Origin: Sipunculus nudus
Lineage: Eukaryota > Annelida > Sipuncula > Golfingiida > Sipunculidae
NCBI GenBank assembly: GCA_026874595.1
Contig: CM049320.1
Span: 9,491,464-9,555,463 of the forward strand
Direction: 5' to 3'
DNA length: 64,000 nt
Position 1 is the stretch's first letter, and every line of letters begins with the position of its first letter. This document shows, piece after piece, positions 1 through 15,200 of the stretch. The translations under genes were made by a program, and so were the position numbers. The notes below the pieces were generated by a model that did no database searches, was not told the DNA's origin, and saw nothing but the letters and a program-made list of their open reading frames with translations.

Positions 1-1079
1 ATAATAACGTTTTATTCCAAAATATATTAGAAAGTAAATTTCATTCAGCAATATATTTTTCTACAGTCTATTATGCATATATTCAACTGTGGCGCCAGGT
101 AGTGAACAAATAAGAAAAATGATTTTCTACAATAACAGTAATACAGAAAGAGTAAAAAATAAAATACAGAAAATCTTTAAGGTGTCTGGATTTAAAAACA
201 CGGAAATAAACCAGATGAAATATAGCTTAAAGTCATATGTCAAATATAGGCCACACTCACCAAACCACTCAACGTTGTAAGAAAACATGCTGAAGAGTCT
301 TAGATAAGTTACAATAATCTTAAATCTTGGTTTGTTTGGGCTATATTGAAAATGTTTATGCACATATAACAACGCTTATATCATGATTGTGATAACATGT
401 GAAACACATCATTCGGATATGGATGATGTAGAATGACTCAAGATAGCGTTCTTGACAAGAGTTATTCCGTGCACCCCTATTTCCGACAGTATTAGACAGA
501 ATAAAAAAAAATTAGTATCTCCAGCAGTATGGGAAAACCTTCTATATTAGGACGGAGAGCAACTTGGTTTAACCAAAACAATCCATTATTAAATAATCAT
601 GGAAGATCCAACGCCTATATATCAGCTATATAAGAGTGTACATCCACAGCCTGAAATGAATAGGTGGTTTTTCCAAAATGCATCATAACTGAGCTCAGAT
701 TTCGTGTTACAAATAGTCTTTGTAGAAATAACAAGACCAACGGATGTACACTTACAGAAAGCACATTCTGCTATGAATAGAGTAAGTGGATATGATGCCT
801 TTAGTCAATACGCAACAGGTACATCATTATCTATATTATAACAAAACAGCGTTTGGTAGGATATAAATAGTTGTAAGCCTGTATAGGGATAAACTTGTCA
901 AATGTTTACCACAAACTCACTACACTTTCATCTGAATGACATGCTAAACGTCAAAGAAGTTCAAGTAATAGGGAGATGTACCCAACTAATCAACACCATA
1001 CCGTAAAGCCAGCTAGAAGGCTAAAGTCCTTTTGATGAACAAAATTGCGTTCACCATTAGGTTAGAAAGTACCCTCATT
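1..1079. other. No clear gene; possible upstream part of decayed Gypsy element
   Basis: No long or conserved reading frame is visible. A plus-strand stretch near 500-600 can be read as a stop-ridden version of the linker that precedes the integrase in Ty3/Gypsy elements, but this is too weak to call. Its position directly upstream of the integrase remnant makes it the likely home of lost reverse transcriptase and RNase H sequence. Confidence 0.3.
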
Positions 1080-2190
1080 TTGGCATTTGCAAACAAGTAC
1101 TATGAAATATCAGCTCAAATCGGAGGTACTTCTGTCATGACAAGACAAACAAGGTGACCAATTTGTTGATAGAGCCCTTGTTCTGATGAAGACCTGGTCA
1201 GGAATGGACAAGATAATCAGAACCTATAAAGCCCAGTGTAAATCAGATTTATTTGGTGTAGAAGGCAAAGTAAAGACCTTATTCAGTCCAATTGAGCCAA
1301 CTTCTCCACTGCAAGTTTTTGTAAAAGGCTTTCACTTTTTGAAAAAAAAAGGCTACAAATGGTATGAAAAATTTATTTGTCATCATGCCCACACATTCGA
1401 TAATTGGATAGTTGTTGTACCTACAAGAGATAAACCTGCTAATACAGTTTGAAGAATCTAAGTACAAAATGGTTCTTTATTTTTGCTGCACCAACAGAAC
1501 AACCGTCCCCTAAATAGTCCAATGAAAATAAAACAACCACATATCACCCACAGTGGAACAGATATTGTGGACGATTTAATAATATGATCCGCTAAGAACA
1601 TTACCTGTTCAAAGAAACCGGTGTTGGCCTGAATACCTCGCAGAGATGGTTTATACTTATAATAATACACCAAGCACAAGCACATGTATTTCGCCGTTCT
1701 ACTTCCTGTATGGAAGAGGCCAAAACTTCATTGACAGTCTTCTTGCTCTAGGCAACGATTCTCCATCAAACAGTTTACCTTAGTGGGTAGCTAGTCAGCA
1801 GAGGAGGTTATAATATGTGAACCACATGTTTAGGGAAAATCTTGCTCAAGGTGTAGAAAAACTAAACCTTTATGCAGGCAAATTAGCCGATTATTTTAAC
1901 TTTATTTTGGACAGAGTGTGTATTACAGGGGAAAAAGGTTTCCAGGGACCCAATAAAAATTCAAAACGCTAAATATTGAAGTGAAGTCTATAAAATGGTA
2001 GATGCAATGGTTGAAAGAGATGTTAGTCAGACCGGTAGGGGGTTTTATAACTTGTAAAAGGGTCAACGTATGTGAACTGAAAGTATCTCCCATTAACTCC
2101 TCAACAAAACCAAAACAACCGATCCAGAAAAACGAATGACACCTAGGAAATATAGAGCTCCATCTACTAGCTTAAGTCAGAGTCAAGAAC
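1080..2190 (+). pseudogene. Ty3/Gypsy integrase remnant
   Basis: This is a decayed integrase of an LTR retrotransposon, the enzyme that inserts element cDNA into the genome. Three parts appear in family order but in different frames. An HHCC zinc-binding remnant lies around 1150-1245 (QGDQFVDRALVLMKTW, with a later cysteine). A core piece follows at 1405-1455 (IVVVPTRDKPANTV). The C-terminal part of the core lies at 1625-1780 (WPEYLAEMVYTYNNTP, then SPFYFLYGR). A weak C-terminal domain can be followed to about 2180 (SEVYKMVDA, interrupted by a stop). Many frameshifts and stops show it is dead. It is a different lineage from the Gmr1-like copies later in the window, whose integrase sequences are not similar. 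No LTR, primer site or target duplication was found beside it. Confidence 0.75.
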
Positions 2191-2552
2191 TATGTAGCTG
2201 TCATTCAGCACTAATCGAGATAGTTCTTTCCCTATTTCCCCTGATTCAAAAGCTTTGTGTCCCACATTAAGAGAGAGCACAAGGGTCACTGCAAGAAAAA
2301 TACAGCCATCGCAGTTTGGTAAAGCATTTTAATTTTATGTACTTTAGTAAACGCATATCAATATCATTGTTATGTGAATATGTTACCGCGAGAAGTTTTG
2401 TTTCCAGTTAATTGAAAATTCCATTAGTATTTGGGGTACCCGATACATATGTTATATTCGTTTTATTACTCAGGGAATGTTTAGTAATGGTTAACGTGGA
2501 TTAGAGTGTGACGGTAAATTGATAATGAAAAAGTCATAGTGTTATGAATTAC
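2191..2552. other. Unassigned spacer before the tandem array
   Basis: About 360 bp between the integrase remnant and the first recognisable A-block sequence of the tandem array. I see no coding or repeat signal here. Confidence 0.4.
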
Positions 2553-3014
2553 ACGTGCCTGTGTGATCACTGCCGTCGGTAATTTCGGCCGCTATGTTGT
2601 TGTGTTCTTTCAACTCTAACATATTCTTAGCCACCATTTCCGTCCAATTGTCAAAAAAAAGTTTATAGTTAATAGGTGTCATTCTCACACGATATCTTTT
2701 TGTACTAGGTAAATATCCGTTACAGGTTAAGGTGATCAATGACCTCCATATTGCTATAGCGTGATATCTTTGTAAACAGATAACAAGAACCTACTCACCT
2801 TTATCTCATTATATTTACCTCATATTATGGTATGGATTTCGTTTTGTGACCTTCCGCCACTAGTCATAATACCTGTCTGTTCACAGTTGATGTCAATTTT
2901 TACTAATGCCTTGTCGTTTTGGCTGACGTTTGGCACACTACATGCCACACATTTGCAGCTGTTGCCTTGAAATTACTTCAGTTAGTATGTGTCAATTACA
3001 TATGGGGCTTCATA
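2553..3014. repeat. Diverged left edge of the array (A-block relative)
   Basis: Homologous to 7152-7610 but clearly more diverged than the units are from one another, with differences through the tgccgtcggtaatttc region and the gatatctttgt region. Near-identity to later copies begins abruptly at about 3015 (tttttccttagg). This is the expected form of an array edge that escaped homogenisation. Confidence 0.85.
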
Positions 3015-6000
3015 TTTTTCCTTAGGCTTGGTCAAAGGCGAAAGATTGAAACCCTAAAATCGATATTTCCTCTTAACTTGTATGAAAAAAAGGCTACAAG
3101 CAAATCAACCTCATTTTATTCGCCTATACCTTGGCCTTTTATGGGATAGTAAAGTTTCCTTGTTCCTGTTCCAATATGTCAGTATGTGAGTTGAGCTGCT
3201 GTTGTCAAGTTCTTCTTCTGCGTTGTTGAGTTCTTGGCTTTCATTCAGACAGTATGTCATTTATATTTTGTTACTTATCATTTTTCGTAAATATTAGAGA
3301 AAGGCAGAGGATATCGAAAACCTCAGAATCCTGATTTTCTCAAGTGTTTTTTTTTAAGGAAACATTCACCTCAACCTCATTTTATGTGCCTTTATGTTGC
3401 CCTTATTGTGGTGTGGTCACGTTTTCTTGTTAATGTGCCAAAATGTCAGTTTGTCCGTCTCTTTGGTTGTTGTTGTGATGGTTCTGCACATTAAGCCCTC
3501 CAATGCATCACCATTCTGTCATATCTCCAAACTTAAAGACAATATTGCAGTTTTTATTGTTTCATCTAAACTAAGGCAAAGCGGTTTAATCTTGAGTTGA
3601 CCTGGCCAAAATCTGTGATTGACAATGTTACCTATTATCGTATAAACTAGGTTGAAGTTTATTTATGGAGATATGGCTGAGTAAATGAAGCCGACAGTTT
3701 TATACAATCGCTTTGAAACTTTGACTGTTGGTAAATCTCTTATATCAACTAAGACTTTTTTTTTCTTTTGCAAGATTGGTCGAAGGTCAATGATCTCAAA
3801 AAGCAATTTATTATTTACTCAAAATTTGATAAAACATTTTTTATCGTATTCACCTAAACTGTAGCAAAATTTATTTGTCTTTTAATCCGCCATACCATTG
3901 AGCTATTTCTCACTACGCTGTCTGTCAATCACTTGTGGTCATTTTCATCGACTGTGTTGGGGTTTTGACTGATATTTAACGGACTTGAGTCAACAAATTT
4001 TGCAGCTATTGCCTTGAAATTTATAGAGTCAGTGAATATTATTCCGACAAGAAAGTTCTTTTTAGAGATAATTAGTCAAAGGTGAAGGTGATCAATCAAA
4101 CAATATATATATTTTCTTCTATATTTGTCAAAAAAAATGCCGACTCACCTATTATTCAGTTTACTTGTCTGTTAACCAGATATTGTAAATTCCTTCTGTT
4201 GAGGTGTTTTCCTGAGGGCTTTACACATTAAACTGTACAATAAATCAATATTCTGTCATATCTCTATATCTAAAGATAATATTACAGTTTTCATTGCTGC
4301 ACCTAAACTAAGGCTAAGGGGTTTATTCCTGAGTTGACCTGGCCAAGATCTGTGATTGACAATTTTACCGATAATCGTGTAATCTGGGTTGAAGTTTATT
4401 CATGCAGATAAATCTGTATAAATGAAGCCACCACTTTTATACAATCGCTTTAAAACTTTGACTGTTGGTACATCTCTAATATAAATCAAGACTTTCTTTT
4501 CTTTTACAAGATTGGTCGAACGTCAAGGACCTCACAATATAATTTATTATTTTCTAAAAACTTGGTAAAACATTTTTTGTCGTATTTACCTAAAATGTTG
4601 CTCCTTTTCTGTCTTTTATTCGCCATACCATTAAGCTATTTATCAGTGTGTGTGTCTGCCAATCAGTTGTTGTCATTTTCATCGACTGTGTTGATGTTTT
4701 GACTGATACTTAACGGACTAGAGTCAACACATTCAGCAGCAATTGCCTTGAAAATAATAGAGTCAGTAAATAACATTCCAACATGAAAGTTCTTTTTGGA
4801 GATAATTAGTCAAAGGTGAAGGTGATCAATCAACAAATTAATATATTGTCTTCTATATTTGTCAAAAAAGGCCGACTCACCTATTATTCAGTTTATTTTC
4901 TGTTAACCAGATATTGTGAATTCCTACTTTGAGGTGTTAATCTGAGGGCTCCACACATTAAACTGTACAATACATAAACATTCTGTCATATCTCTAAATC
5001 TAACAATAATATTGCAGTTTTTATTGCTGCACCTAAACTAAGGCAAAGGGGTTTATTCCGGAGTTGACCTGGCCAAGATCTGTGATTTACATTTTACCGA
5101 GAATCGCATAATCCAGGTTGAAGTGTATTCATGCAGATATATCTGTATAAATAAAGCCACCACTTTTATACAATAGCTTTAAAACTTTGGCTGTTGGTAC
5201 ATCACTAATATCACTGAATACTTTCTTTGCTTTTACAAGATTTGTCGAACGTCAAGGACCTCACAGTTCAATTTATTATTTTCTAAAAACTTGGTAAAAC
5301 ATTTTTTGTCGTATTTACCTAAAATGTTGCTCCTTTTCTGTCTTTTATTCGCCATACCATTAAGCTATTTGTCAGTATGTGTGTCTGCCAATCAGTTGTT
5401 GACATTTTCATCGACTGTGTTGCTGTTTTGACTGATACTTAACGGACTAGAGACAACACATTCAGTAGCATTGTCTTGAAAGTAAAAGAGTCAGTAAATA
5501 ACATTCCAACATGAAAGTTCTTTTTGGAGATAATCAGTCAAAGGTGAAGGTGATCAATCAACAAATTAATATATTGTCTTCTATATTTGTCAAAAAAAGG
5601 CCGACTCACCTATTATTCAGTTTATTTGTCTGTTAACCAGATATTGTGAATTCCTACTTTGAGGTGTTAATCTGAGGGCTCCACACATTAAACTGTACAA
5701 TACATAAACATTCTGTCATATCTCTAAATCTAACAATAATATTGCAGTTTTTATTGCTGCACCTAAACTAAGGCAAAGGGGTTTATTCTTGAGTTGACCT
5801 GGCCAAGATCTGTGATTGACAATTTTACCGATAATCGCATAATCCAGGTTGAAGTGTATTCATGCAGATATATCTGTATAAATGAAACCACCACTTTTAT
5901 ACAATAGCTTTAAAACTTTGGCTGTTGGTACATCTCTAATATCAATCAATACTTTCTTTGCTTTTACAAGATTTGTCGAACGTCAAGGACCTCACAATTC

Positions 6001-7610
6001 AATTTATTATTTTCTAAAAACTTGGTAAAACATTTGTTGTCGTATTTACCTAAAATGTTGCTCCTTTTCTGTCTTTTATTCGCCATACCATTAAGCTATT
6101 TGTCAGTGTGTGTGTCTGCCAATCAGTTGTTGTCATTTTCATCGACTGTGTTGCTGTTTTGATTTATACTTAACGGACTAGAGTCAACAGATTCAGCAGC
6201 AATTGCCTTGAAAGTAATAGAGTCAGTAAATAACATTCCATCATGAAAGTTCTTTTTGGAGATAATCAGTCAAAGGTGAAGGTGATCAATCAACAAATAA
6301 ACATATTGTCTTCTATATTTGTCAAAAAAAGGCCGACTCACCTATTATTCAGTTTATTTGTCTGTTAACCAGATATTTTGAATTCCTACTTTGAGGTGTT
6401 AATCTGAGGGCTCCACACATTAAACTGTACAATACATAAACATTCTGTCACATCTCTAAATCTAACAATAATATTGCAGTTTTCATCGCTGCACCTAAAC
6501 TAAAGCAAAGGGGTTTATTCCTGAGTTGACCTGGCCAAGATCTGTGATTGACAATTTTACCGATAATGGCATAATCCAGGCTGAAGTGTATACATGCAGA
6601 TATATCTGTATAAATGAAGCCACCACTTTTATACAATAGCTTTAAAACTTTGGCTGTTGGTACATCTCTAATATCAATCATACTTTCTTTGCTTTTACAA
6701 GATTTGTCGAACGTCAAGGACCTCAAAAATCAATTTATTATTTTCTCAAAACTTGGCAAAACATTTTTTATCGTATTCACCTAAAATGTAGCTCCTTTTC
6801 TGTCTTTTATCCATCATACCATTGAGCTATTTGTCAGTATGTGTGTCTTCCAATCAGTTGTTGTCATTTTCATCGACTGTGTTGATGTTTTGACTGATAA
6901 TTAACGGACAAGAGTCAACAAGTTCAGCAGCAATTGCCTTGAAAGTTATAGAGTCAGTAAATTTCATTCCGACATGAACGTTCATTTTGGTAATTATCGG
7001 TCAAAAGTCTAGGTGATCAATCACCCGAAATATATATATCCTTATATATTTGTAAAAAAAAACAAAGCCGACTCACCTATTATTCATTTTATTTGTCTGT
7101 TTATCATTTAGCAGCATGTAACCTAGGTTTCTAATTTCCATCTGGATGTCAACGTGCCTGTGTGTTCACTGCCGTCGGTAATTTCTTCGCTGTTTTGTTG
7201 GGTTCTCTCACCTCTGGTACATTCTAAGCCACCATTTCCGACCAAATGTCTAAAATATTATAATTAATAGGTGTAATTCTCACACGATATCTTTTTGTGT
7301 TAGGTAAATATCCGTTACAGGTCAAGGTGATCAATGACCTCCGCATTGCTTTATGTGTTATATCTTTGTGAAAAAGATAACCAGAACCTACTAACCTATA
7401 TCTCATTATATTTACCTCATATCATGGTATGGCCTTCGTTTTCTGACCTTCCGCCTCTAGGCATAATACCTGTCTGTTCACTGTTGATGTCAATTTTTAC
7501 TAATGTCTTTTCGTTTTGGCTGACGTTTATAACACTACAGGCCACACATTTCAGCTGTTGCCTTGTAATTCACTCAATAAGTATGTGTCATTTACATATG
7601 GGGCTTCTTA
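3015..7610. repeat. Higher-order unit U1
   Basis: First near-identical unit, 4,596 bp. Its B block runs from about 3372 to 7067. B1 is about 3372-4140 and is the most diverged monomer. B2 is 4141-4872, B3 4873-5601, B4 5602-6333 and B5 6334-7067, with boundaries set on the shared cgactcacctattattca. B2-B5 are very alike; B3 and B4 look closest. The rest is A block. U1 differs from U2 and U3 at scattered single bases, for example ttccgg rather than ttcctg near 5059 and tttgagg rather than tttaagg near 4938. Confidence 0.93.
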
Positions 7611-10600
7611 TTTTTCCTTAGGCTTGGTCAAAGGCGAAAGATTGAAACCCTAAAATCGATATTTCCTCTTAACTTGTATGAAAAAAGGCTACAAGCAAAT
7701 CAACCTCATTTTATTCGCCTATACCTTGGCCTTTTATGGGATAGTAAAGTTTCCTTGTTCCTGTTCCAATATGTCAGTATGTGAGTTGAGCTGCTGTTGT
7801 CAAGTTCTTCTTCTGCGTTGTTGAGTTCTTGGCTTTCATTCAGACAGTATGTCATTTATATTTTGTTACCTATCATTTTTCGTAAATATTAGAGAAAGGC
7901 AGAGGATATCGAAAACCTCAGAATCCTGATTTTCTCAAGTGTTTTTTTTAAGGAAACATTCACCTCAACCTCATTTTATGTGCCTTTATGTTGCCCTTAT
8001 TGTGGTGTGGTCACGTTTTCTTGTTAATGTGCCAAAATGTCAGTTTGTCCGTCTCTTTGGTTGTTGTTGTGATGGTTCTGCACATTAAGCCCTCCAATGC
8101 ATCACCATTCTGTCATATCTCCAAACTTAAAGACAATATTGCAGTTTTTATTGTTTCATCTAAACTAAGGCAAAGCGGTTTAATCTTGAGTTGACCTGGC
8201 CAAAATCTGTGATTGACAATGTTACCTATTATCGTATAAACTAGGTTGAAGTTTATTTATGGAGATATGGCTGAGTAAATGAAGCCGACAGTTTTATACA
8301 ATCGCTTTGAAACTTTGACTGTTGGTAAATCTCTTATATCAACTAAGACTTTTTTTTTCTTTTGCAAGATTGGTCGAAGGTCAATGATCTCAAAAAGCAA
8401 TTTATTATTTACTCAAAATTTGATCAAACATTTTTTATCGTATTCACCTAAACTGTAGCAAAATTTATTTGTCTTTTAATCCGCCATACCATTGAGCTAT
8501 TTCTCACTACGCTGTCTGTCAATCACTTGTGGTCATTTTCATCGACTGTGTTGGGGTTTTGACTGATATTTAACGGACTTGAGTCAACAAATTTTGCAGC
8601 TATTGCCTTGAAATTTATAGAGTCAGTGAATATTATTCCGACAAGAAAGTTCTTTTTAGAGATAATTAGTCAAAGGTGAAGGTGATCAATCAAACAATAT
8701 ATATATTTTCTTCTATATTTGTCAAAAAAAATGCCGACTCACCTATTATTCAGTTTACTTGTCTGTTAACCAGATATTGTAAATTCCTTCTGTTGAGGTG
8801 TTTTCCTGAGGGCTTTACACATTAAACTGTACAATAAATCAATATTCTGTCATATCTCTATATCTAAAGATAATATTACAGTTTTCATTGCTGCACCTAA
8901 ACTAAGGCTAAGGGGTTTATTCCTGAGTTGACCTGGCCAAGATCTGTGATTGACAATTTTACCGATAATCGTGTAATCTGGGTTGAAGTTTATTCATGCA
9001 GATAAATCTGTATAAATGAAGCCACCACTTTTATACAATCGCTTTAAAACTTTGACTGTTGGTACATCTCTAATATAAATCAAGACTTTCTTTTCTTTTA
9101 CAAGATTGGTCGAACGTCAAGGACCTCACAATATAATTTATTATTTTCTAAAAACTTGGTAAAACATTTTTTGTCGTATTTACCTAAAATGTTGCTCCTT
9201 TTCTGTCTTTTATTCGCCATACCATTAAGCTATTTATCAGTGTGTGTGTCTGCCAATCAGTTGTTGTCATTTTCATCGACTGTGTTGATGTTTTGACTGA
9301 TACTTAACGGACTAGAGTCAACACATTCAGCAGCAATTGCCTTGAAAATAATAGAGTCAGTAAATAACATTCCAACATGAAAGTTCTTTTTGGAGATAAT
9401 TAGTCAAAGGTGAAGGTGATCAATCAACAAATTAATATATTGTCTTCTATATTTGTCAAAAAAGGCCGACTCACCTATTATTCAGTTTATTTTCTGTTAA
9501 CCAGATATTGTGAATTCCTACTTTAAGGTGTTAATCTGAGGGCTCCACACATTAAACTGTACAATACATAAACATTCTGTCATATCTCTAAATCTAACAA
9601 TAATATTGCAGTTTTTATTGCTGCACCTAAACTAAGGCAAAGGGGTTTATTCCTGAGTTGACCTGGCCAAGATCTGTGATTTACATTTTACCGAGAATCG
9701 CATAATCCAGGCTGAAGTGTATTCATGCAGATATATCTGTATAAATAAAGCCACCACTTTTATACAATAGCTTTAAAACTTTGGCTGTTGGTACATCACT
9801 AATATCACTGAATACTTTCTTTGCTTTTACAAGATTTGTCGAACGTCAAGGACCTCACAGTTCAATTTATTATTTTCTAAAAACTTGGTAAAACATTTTT
9901 TGTCGTATTTACCTAAAATGTTGCTCCTTTTCTGTCTTTTATTCGCCATACCATTAAGCTATTTGTCAGTATGTGTGTCTGCCAATCAGTTGTTGACATT
10001 TTCATCGACTGTGTTGCTGTTTTGACTGATACTTAACGGACTAGAGACAACACATTCAGTAGCATTGTCTTGAAAGTAAAAGAGTCAGTAAATAACATTC
10101 CAACATGAAAGTTCTTTTTGGAGATAATCAGTCAAAGGTGAAGGTGATCAATCAACAAATTAATATATTGTCTTCTATATTTGTCAAAAAAAGGCCGACT
10201 CACCTATTATTCAGTTTATTTGTCTGTTAACCAGATATTGTGAATTCCTACTTTGAGGTGTTAATCTGAGGGCTCCACACATTAAACTGTACAATACATA
10301 AACATTCTGTCATATCTCTAAATCTAACAATAATATTGCAGTTTTTATTGCTGCACCTAAACTAAGGCAAAGGGGTTTATTCTTGAGTTGACCTGGCCAA
10401 GATCTGTGATTGACAATTTTACCGATAATCGCATAATCCAGGTTGAAGTGTATTCATGCAGATATATCTGTATAAATGAAACCGCCACTTTTATACAATA
10501 GCTTTAAAACTTTGGCTGTTGGTACATCTCTAATATCAATCAATACTTTCTTTGCTTTTACAAGATTTGTCGAACGTCAAGGACCTCACAATTCAATTTA

Positions 10601-12205
10601 TTATTTTCTAAAAACTTGGTAAAACATTTGTTGTCGTATTTACCTAAAATGTTGCTCCTTTTCTGTCTTTTATTCGCCATACCATTAAGCTATTTGTCAG
10701 TGTGTGTGTCTGCCAATCAGTTGTTGTCATTTTCATCGACTGTGTTGCTGTTTTGATTTATACTTAACGGACTAGAGTCAACAGATTCAGCAGCAATTGC
10801 CTTGAAAGTAATAGAGTCAGTAAATAACATTCCATCATGAAAGTTCTTTTTGGAGATAATCAGTCAAAGGTGAAGGTGATCAATCAACAAATAAACATAT
10901 TGTCTTCTATATTTGTCAAAAAAAGGCCGACTCACCTATTATTCAGTTTATTTGTCTGTTAACCAGATATTTTGAATTCCTACTTTGAGGTGTTAATCTG
11001 AGGGCTCCACACATTAAACTGTACAATACATAAACATTCTGTCACATCTCTAAATCTAACAATAATATTGCAGTTTTCATCGCTGCACCTAAACTAAAGC
11101 AAAGGGGTTTATTCCTGAGTTGACCTGGCCAAGATCTGTGATTGACAATTTTACCGATAATGGCATAATCCAGGCTGAAGTGTATACATGCAGATATATC
11201 TGTATAAATGAAGCCACCACTTTTATACAATAGCTTTAAAACTTTGGCTGTTGGTACATCTCTAATATCAATCATACTTTCTTTGCTTTTACAAGATTTG
11301 TCGAACGTCAAGGACCTCAAAAATCAATTTATTATTTTCTCAAAACTTGGCAAAACATTTTTTATCGTATTCACCTAAAATGTAGCTCCTTTTCTGTCTT
11401 TTATCCATCATACCATTGAGCTATTTGTCAGTATGTGTGTCTTCCAATCAGTTGTTGTCATTTTCATCGACTGTGTTGATGTTTTGACTGATAATTAACG
11501 GACAAGAGTCAACAAGTTCAGCAGCAATTGCCTTGAAAGTTATAGAGTCAGTAAATTTCATTCCGACATGAACGTTCATTTTGGTAATTATCGGTCAAAA
11601 GTCTAGGTGATCAATCACCCGAAATATATATATCCTTATATATTTGTAAAAAAAAAACAAAGCCGACTCACCTATTATTCATTTTATTTGTCTGTTTATC
11701 ATTTAGCAGCATGTAACCTAGGTTTCTAATTTCCATCTGGATGTCAACGTGCCTGTGTGTTCACTGCCGTCGGTAATTTCTTCGCTGTTTTGTTGGGTTC
11801 TCTCACCTCTGGTACATTCTAAGCCACCATTTCCGACCAAATGTCTAAAATATTATAATTAATAGGTGTAATTCTCACACGATATCTTTTTGTGTTAGGT
11901 AAATATCCGTTACAGGTCAAGGTGATCAATGACCTCCGCATTGCTTTATGTGTTATATCTTTGTGAAAAAGATAACCAGAACCTACTAACCTATATCTCA
12001 TTATATTTACCTCATATCATGGTATGGCCTTCGTTTTCTGACCTTCCGCCTCTAGGCATAATACCTGTCTGTTCACTGTTGATGTCAATTTTTACTAATG
12101 TCTTTTCGTTTTGGCTGACGTTTATAACACTACAGGCCACACATTTCAGCTGTTGCCTTGTAATTCACTCAATAAGTATGTGTCATTTACATATGGGGCT
12201 TCTTA
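7611..12205. repeat. Higher-order unit U2
   Basis: Second near-identical unit, 4,595 bp, with the B block from about 7967 to 11663 and the A block following. It shares several variants with U3 that U1 lacks (gatcaaacatttt near 8423, tttaaggtg near 9522, ccaggctgaag near 9707). It also has a private variant, accgccact near 10482, where the other units read accaccact. Confidence 0.93.
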
Positions 12206-15200
12206 TTTTTCCTTAGGCTTGGTCAAAGGCGAAAGATTGAAACCCTAAAATCGATATTTCCTCTTAACTTGTATGAAAAAAGGCTACAAGCAAATCAACC
12301 TCATTTTATTCGCCTATACCTTGGCCTTTTATGGGATAGTAAAGTTTCCTTGTTCCTGTTCCAATATGTCAGTATGTGAGTTGAGCTGCTGTTGTCAAGT
12401 TCTTCTTCTGCGTTGTTGAGTTCTTGGCTTTCATTCAGACAGTATGTCATTTATATTTTGTTACCTATCATTTTTCGTAAATATTAGAGAAAGGCAGAGG
12501 ATATCGAAAACCTCAGAATCCTGATTTTCTCAAGTGTTTTTCTTAAGGAAACATTCACCTCAACCTCATTTTATGTGCCTTTATGTTGCCCTTATTGTGG
12601 TGTGGTCACGTTTTCTTGTTAATGTGCCAAAATGTCAGTTTGTCCGTCTCTTTGGTTGTTGTTGTGATGGTTCTGCACATTAAGCCCTCCAATGCATCAC
12701 CATTCTGTCATATCTCCAAACTTAAAGACAATATTGCAGTTTTTATTGTTTCATCTAAACTAAGGCAAAGCGGTTTAATCTTGAGTTGACCTGGCCAAAA
12801 TCTGTGATTGACAATGTTACCTATTATCGTATAAACTAGGTTGAAGTTTATTTATGGAGATATGGCTGAGTAAATGAAGCCGACAGTTTTATACAATCGC
12901 TTTGAAACTTTGACTGTTGGTAAATCTCTTATATCAACTAAGACTTTTTTTTTCTTTTGCAAGATTGGTCGAAGGTCAATGATCTCAAAAAGCAATTTAT
13001 TATTTACTCAAAATTTGATCAAACATTTTTTATCGTATTCACCTAAACTGTAGCAAAATTTATTTGTCTTTTAATCCGCCATACCATTGAGCTATTTCTC
13101 ACTACGCTGTCTGTCAATCACTTGTGGTCATTTTCATCGACTGTGTTGGGGTTTTGACTGATATTTAACGGACTTGAGTCAACAAATTTTGCAGCTATTG
13201 CCTTGAAATTTATAGAGTCAGTGAATATTATTCCGACAAGAAAGTTCTTTTTAGAGATAATTAGTCAAAGGTGAAGGTGATCAATCAAACAATATATATA
13301 TTTTCTTCTATATTTGTCAAAAAAAATGCCGACTCACCTATTATTCAGTTTACTTGTCTGTTAACCAGATATTGTAAATTCCTTCTGTTGAGGTGTTTTC
13401 CTGAGGGCTTTACACATTAAACTGTACAATAAATCAATATTCTGTCATATCTCTATATCTAAAGATAATATTACAGTTTTCATTGCTGCACCTAAACTAA
13501 GGCTAAGGGGTTTATTCCTGAGTTGACCTGGCCAAGATCTGTGATTGACAATTTTACCGATAATCGTGTAATCTGGGTTGAAGTTTATTCATGCAGATAA
13601 ATCTGTATAAATGAAGCCACCACTTTTATACAATCGCTTTAAAACTTTGACTGTTGGTACATCTCTAATATAAATCAAGACTTTCTTTTCTTTTACAAGA
13701 TTGGTCGAACGTCAAGGACCTCACAATATAATTTATTATTTTCTAAAAACTTGGTAAAACATTTTTTGTCGTATTTACCTAAAATGTTGCTCCTTTTCTG
13801 TCTTTTATTCGCCATACCATTAAGCTATTTATCAGTGTGTGTGTCTGCCAATCAGTTGTTGTCATTTTCATCGACTGTGTTGATGTTTTGACTGATACTT
13901 AACGGACTAGAGTCAACACATTCAGCAGCAATTGCCTTGAAAATAATAGAGTCAGTAAATAACATTCCAACATGAAAGTTCTTTTTGGAGATAATTAGTC
14001 AAAGGTGAAGGTGATCAATCAACAAATTAATATATTGTCTTCTATATTTGTCAAAAAAGGCCGACTCACCTATTATTCAGTTTATTTTCTGTTAACCAGA
14101 TATTGTGAATTCCTACTTTAAGGTGTTAATCTGAGGGCTCCACACATTAAACTGTACAATACATAAACATTCTGTCATATCTCTAAATCTAACAATAATA
14201 TTGCAGTTTTTATTGCTGCACCTAAACTAAGGCAAAGGGGTTTATTCCTGAGTTGACCTGGCCAAGATCTGTGATTTACATTTTACCGAGAATCGCATAA
14301 TCCAGGCTGAAGTGTATTCATGCAGATATATCTGTATAAATAAAGCCACCACTTTTATACAATAGCTTTAAAACTTTGGCTGTTGGTACATCACTAATAT
14401 CACTGAATACTTTCTTTGCTTTTACAAGATTTGTCGAACGTCAAGGACCTCACAGTTCAATTTATTATTTTCTAAAAACTTGGTAAAACATTTTTTGTCG
14501 TATTTACCTAAAATGTTGCTCCTTTTCTGTCTTTTATTCGCCATACCATTAAGCTATTTGTCAGTATGTGTGTCTGCCAATCAGTTGTTGACATTTTCAT
14601 CGACTGTGTTGCTGTTTTGACTGATACTTAACGGACTAGAGACAACACATTCAGTAGCATTGTCTTGAAAGTAAAAGAGTCAGTAAATAACATTCCAACA
14701 TGAAAGTTCTTTTTGGAGATAATCAGTCAAAGGTGAAGGTGATCAATCAACAAATTAATATATTGTCTTCTATATTTGTCAAAAAAAGGCCGACTCACCT
14801 ATTATTCAGTTTATTTGTCTGTTAACCAGATATTGTGAATTCCTACTTTGAGGTGTTAATCTGAGGGCTCCACACATTAAACTGTACAATACATAAACAT
14901 TCTGTCATATCTCTAAATCTAACAATAATATTGCAGTTTTTATTGCTGCACCTAAACTAAGGCAAAGGGGTTTATTCTTGAGTTGACCTGGCCAAGATCT
15001 GTGATTGACAATTTTACCGATAATCGCATAATCCAGGTTGAAGTGTATTCATGCAGATATATCTGTATAAATGAAACCACCACTTTTATACAATAGCTTT
15101 AAAACTTTGGCTGTTGGTACATCTCTAATATCAATCAATACTTTCTTTGCTTTTACAAGATTTGTCGAACGTCAAGGACCTCACAATTCAATTTATTATT

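Noticed and set aside
3394-12789. Identical 68-, 92-, 95- and 60-codon open frames recurring every 4.6 kb
   Set aside because: They recur only because the DNA is tandemly repeated. They match no family, lie on both strands in overlapping positions, and the 92-codon frame is lost in the third unit by small substitutions.
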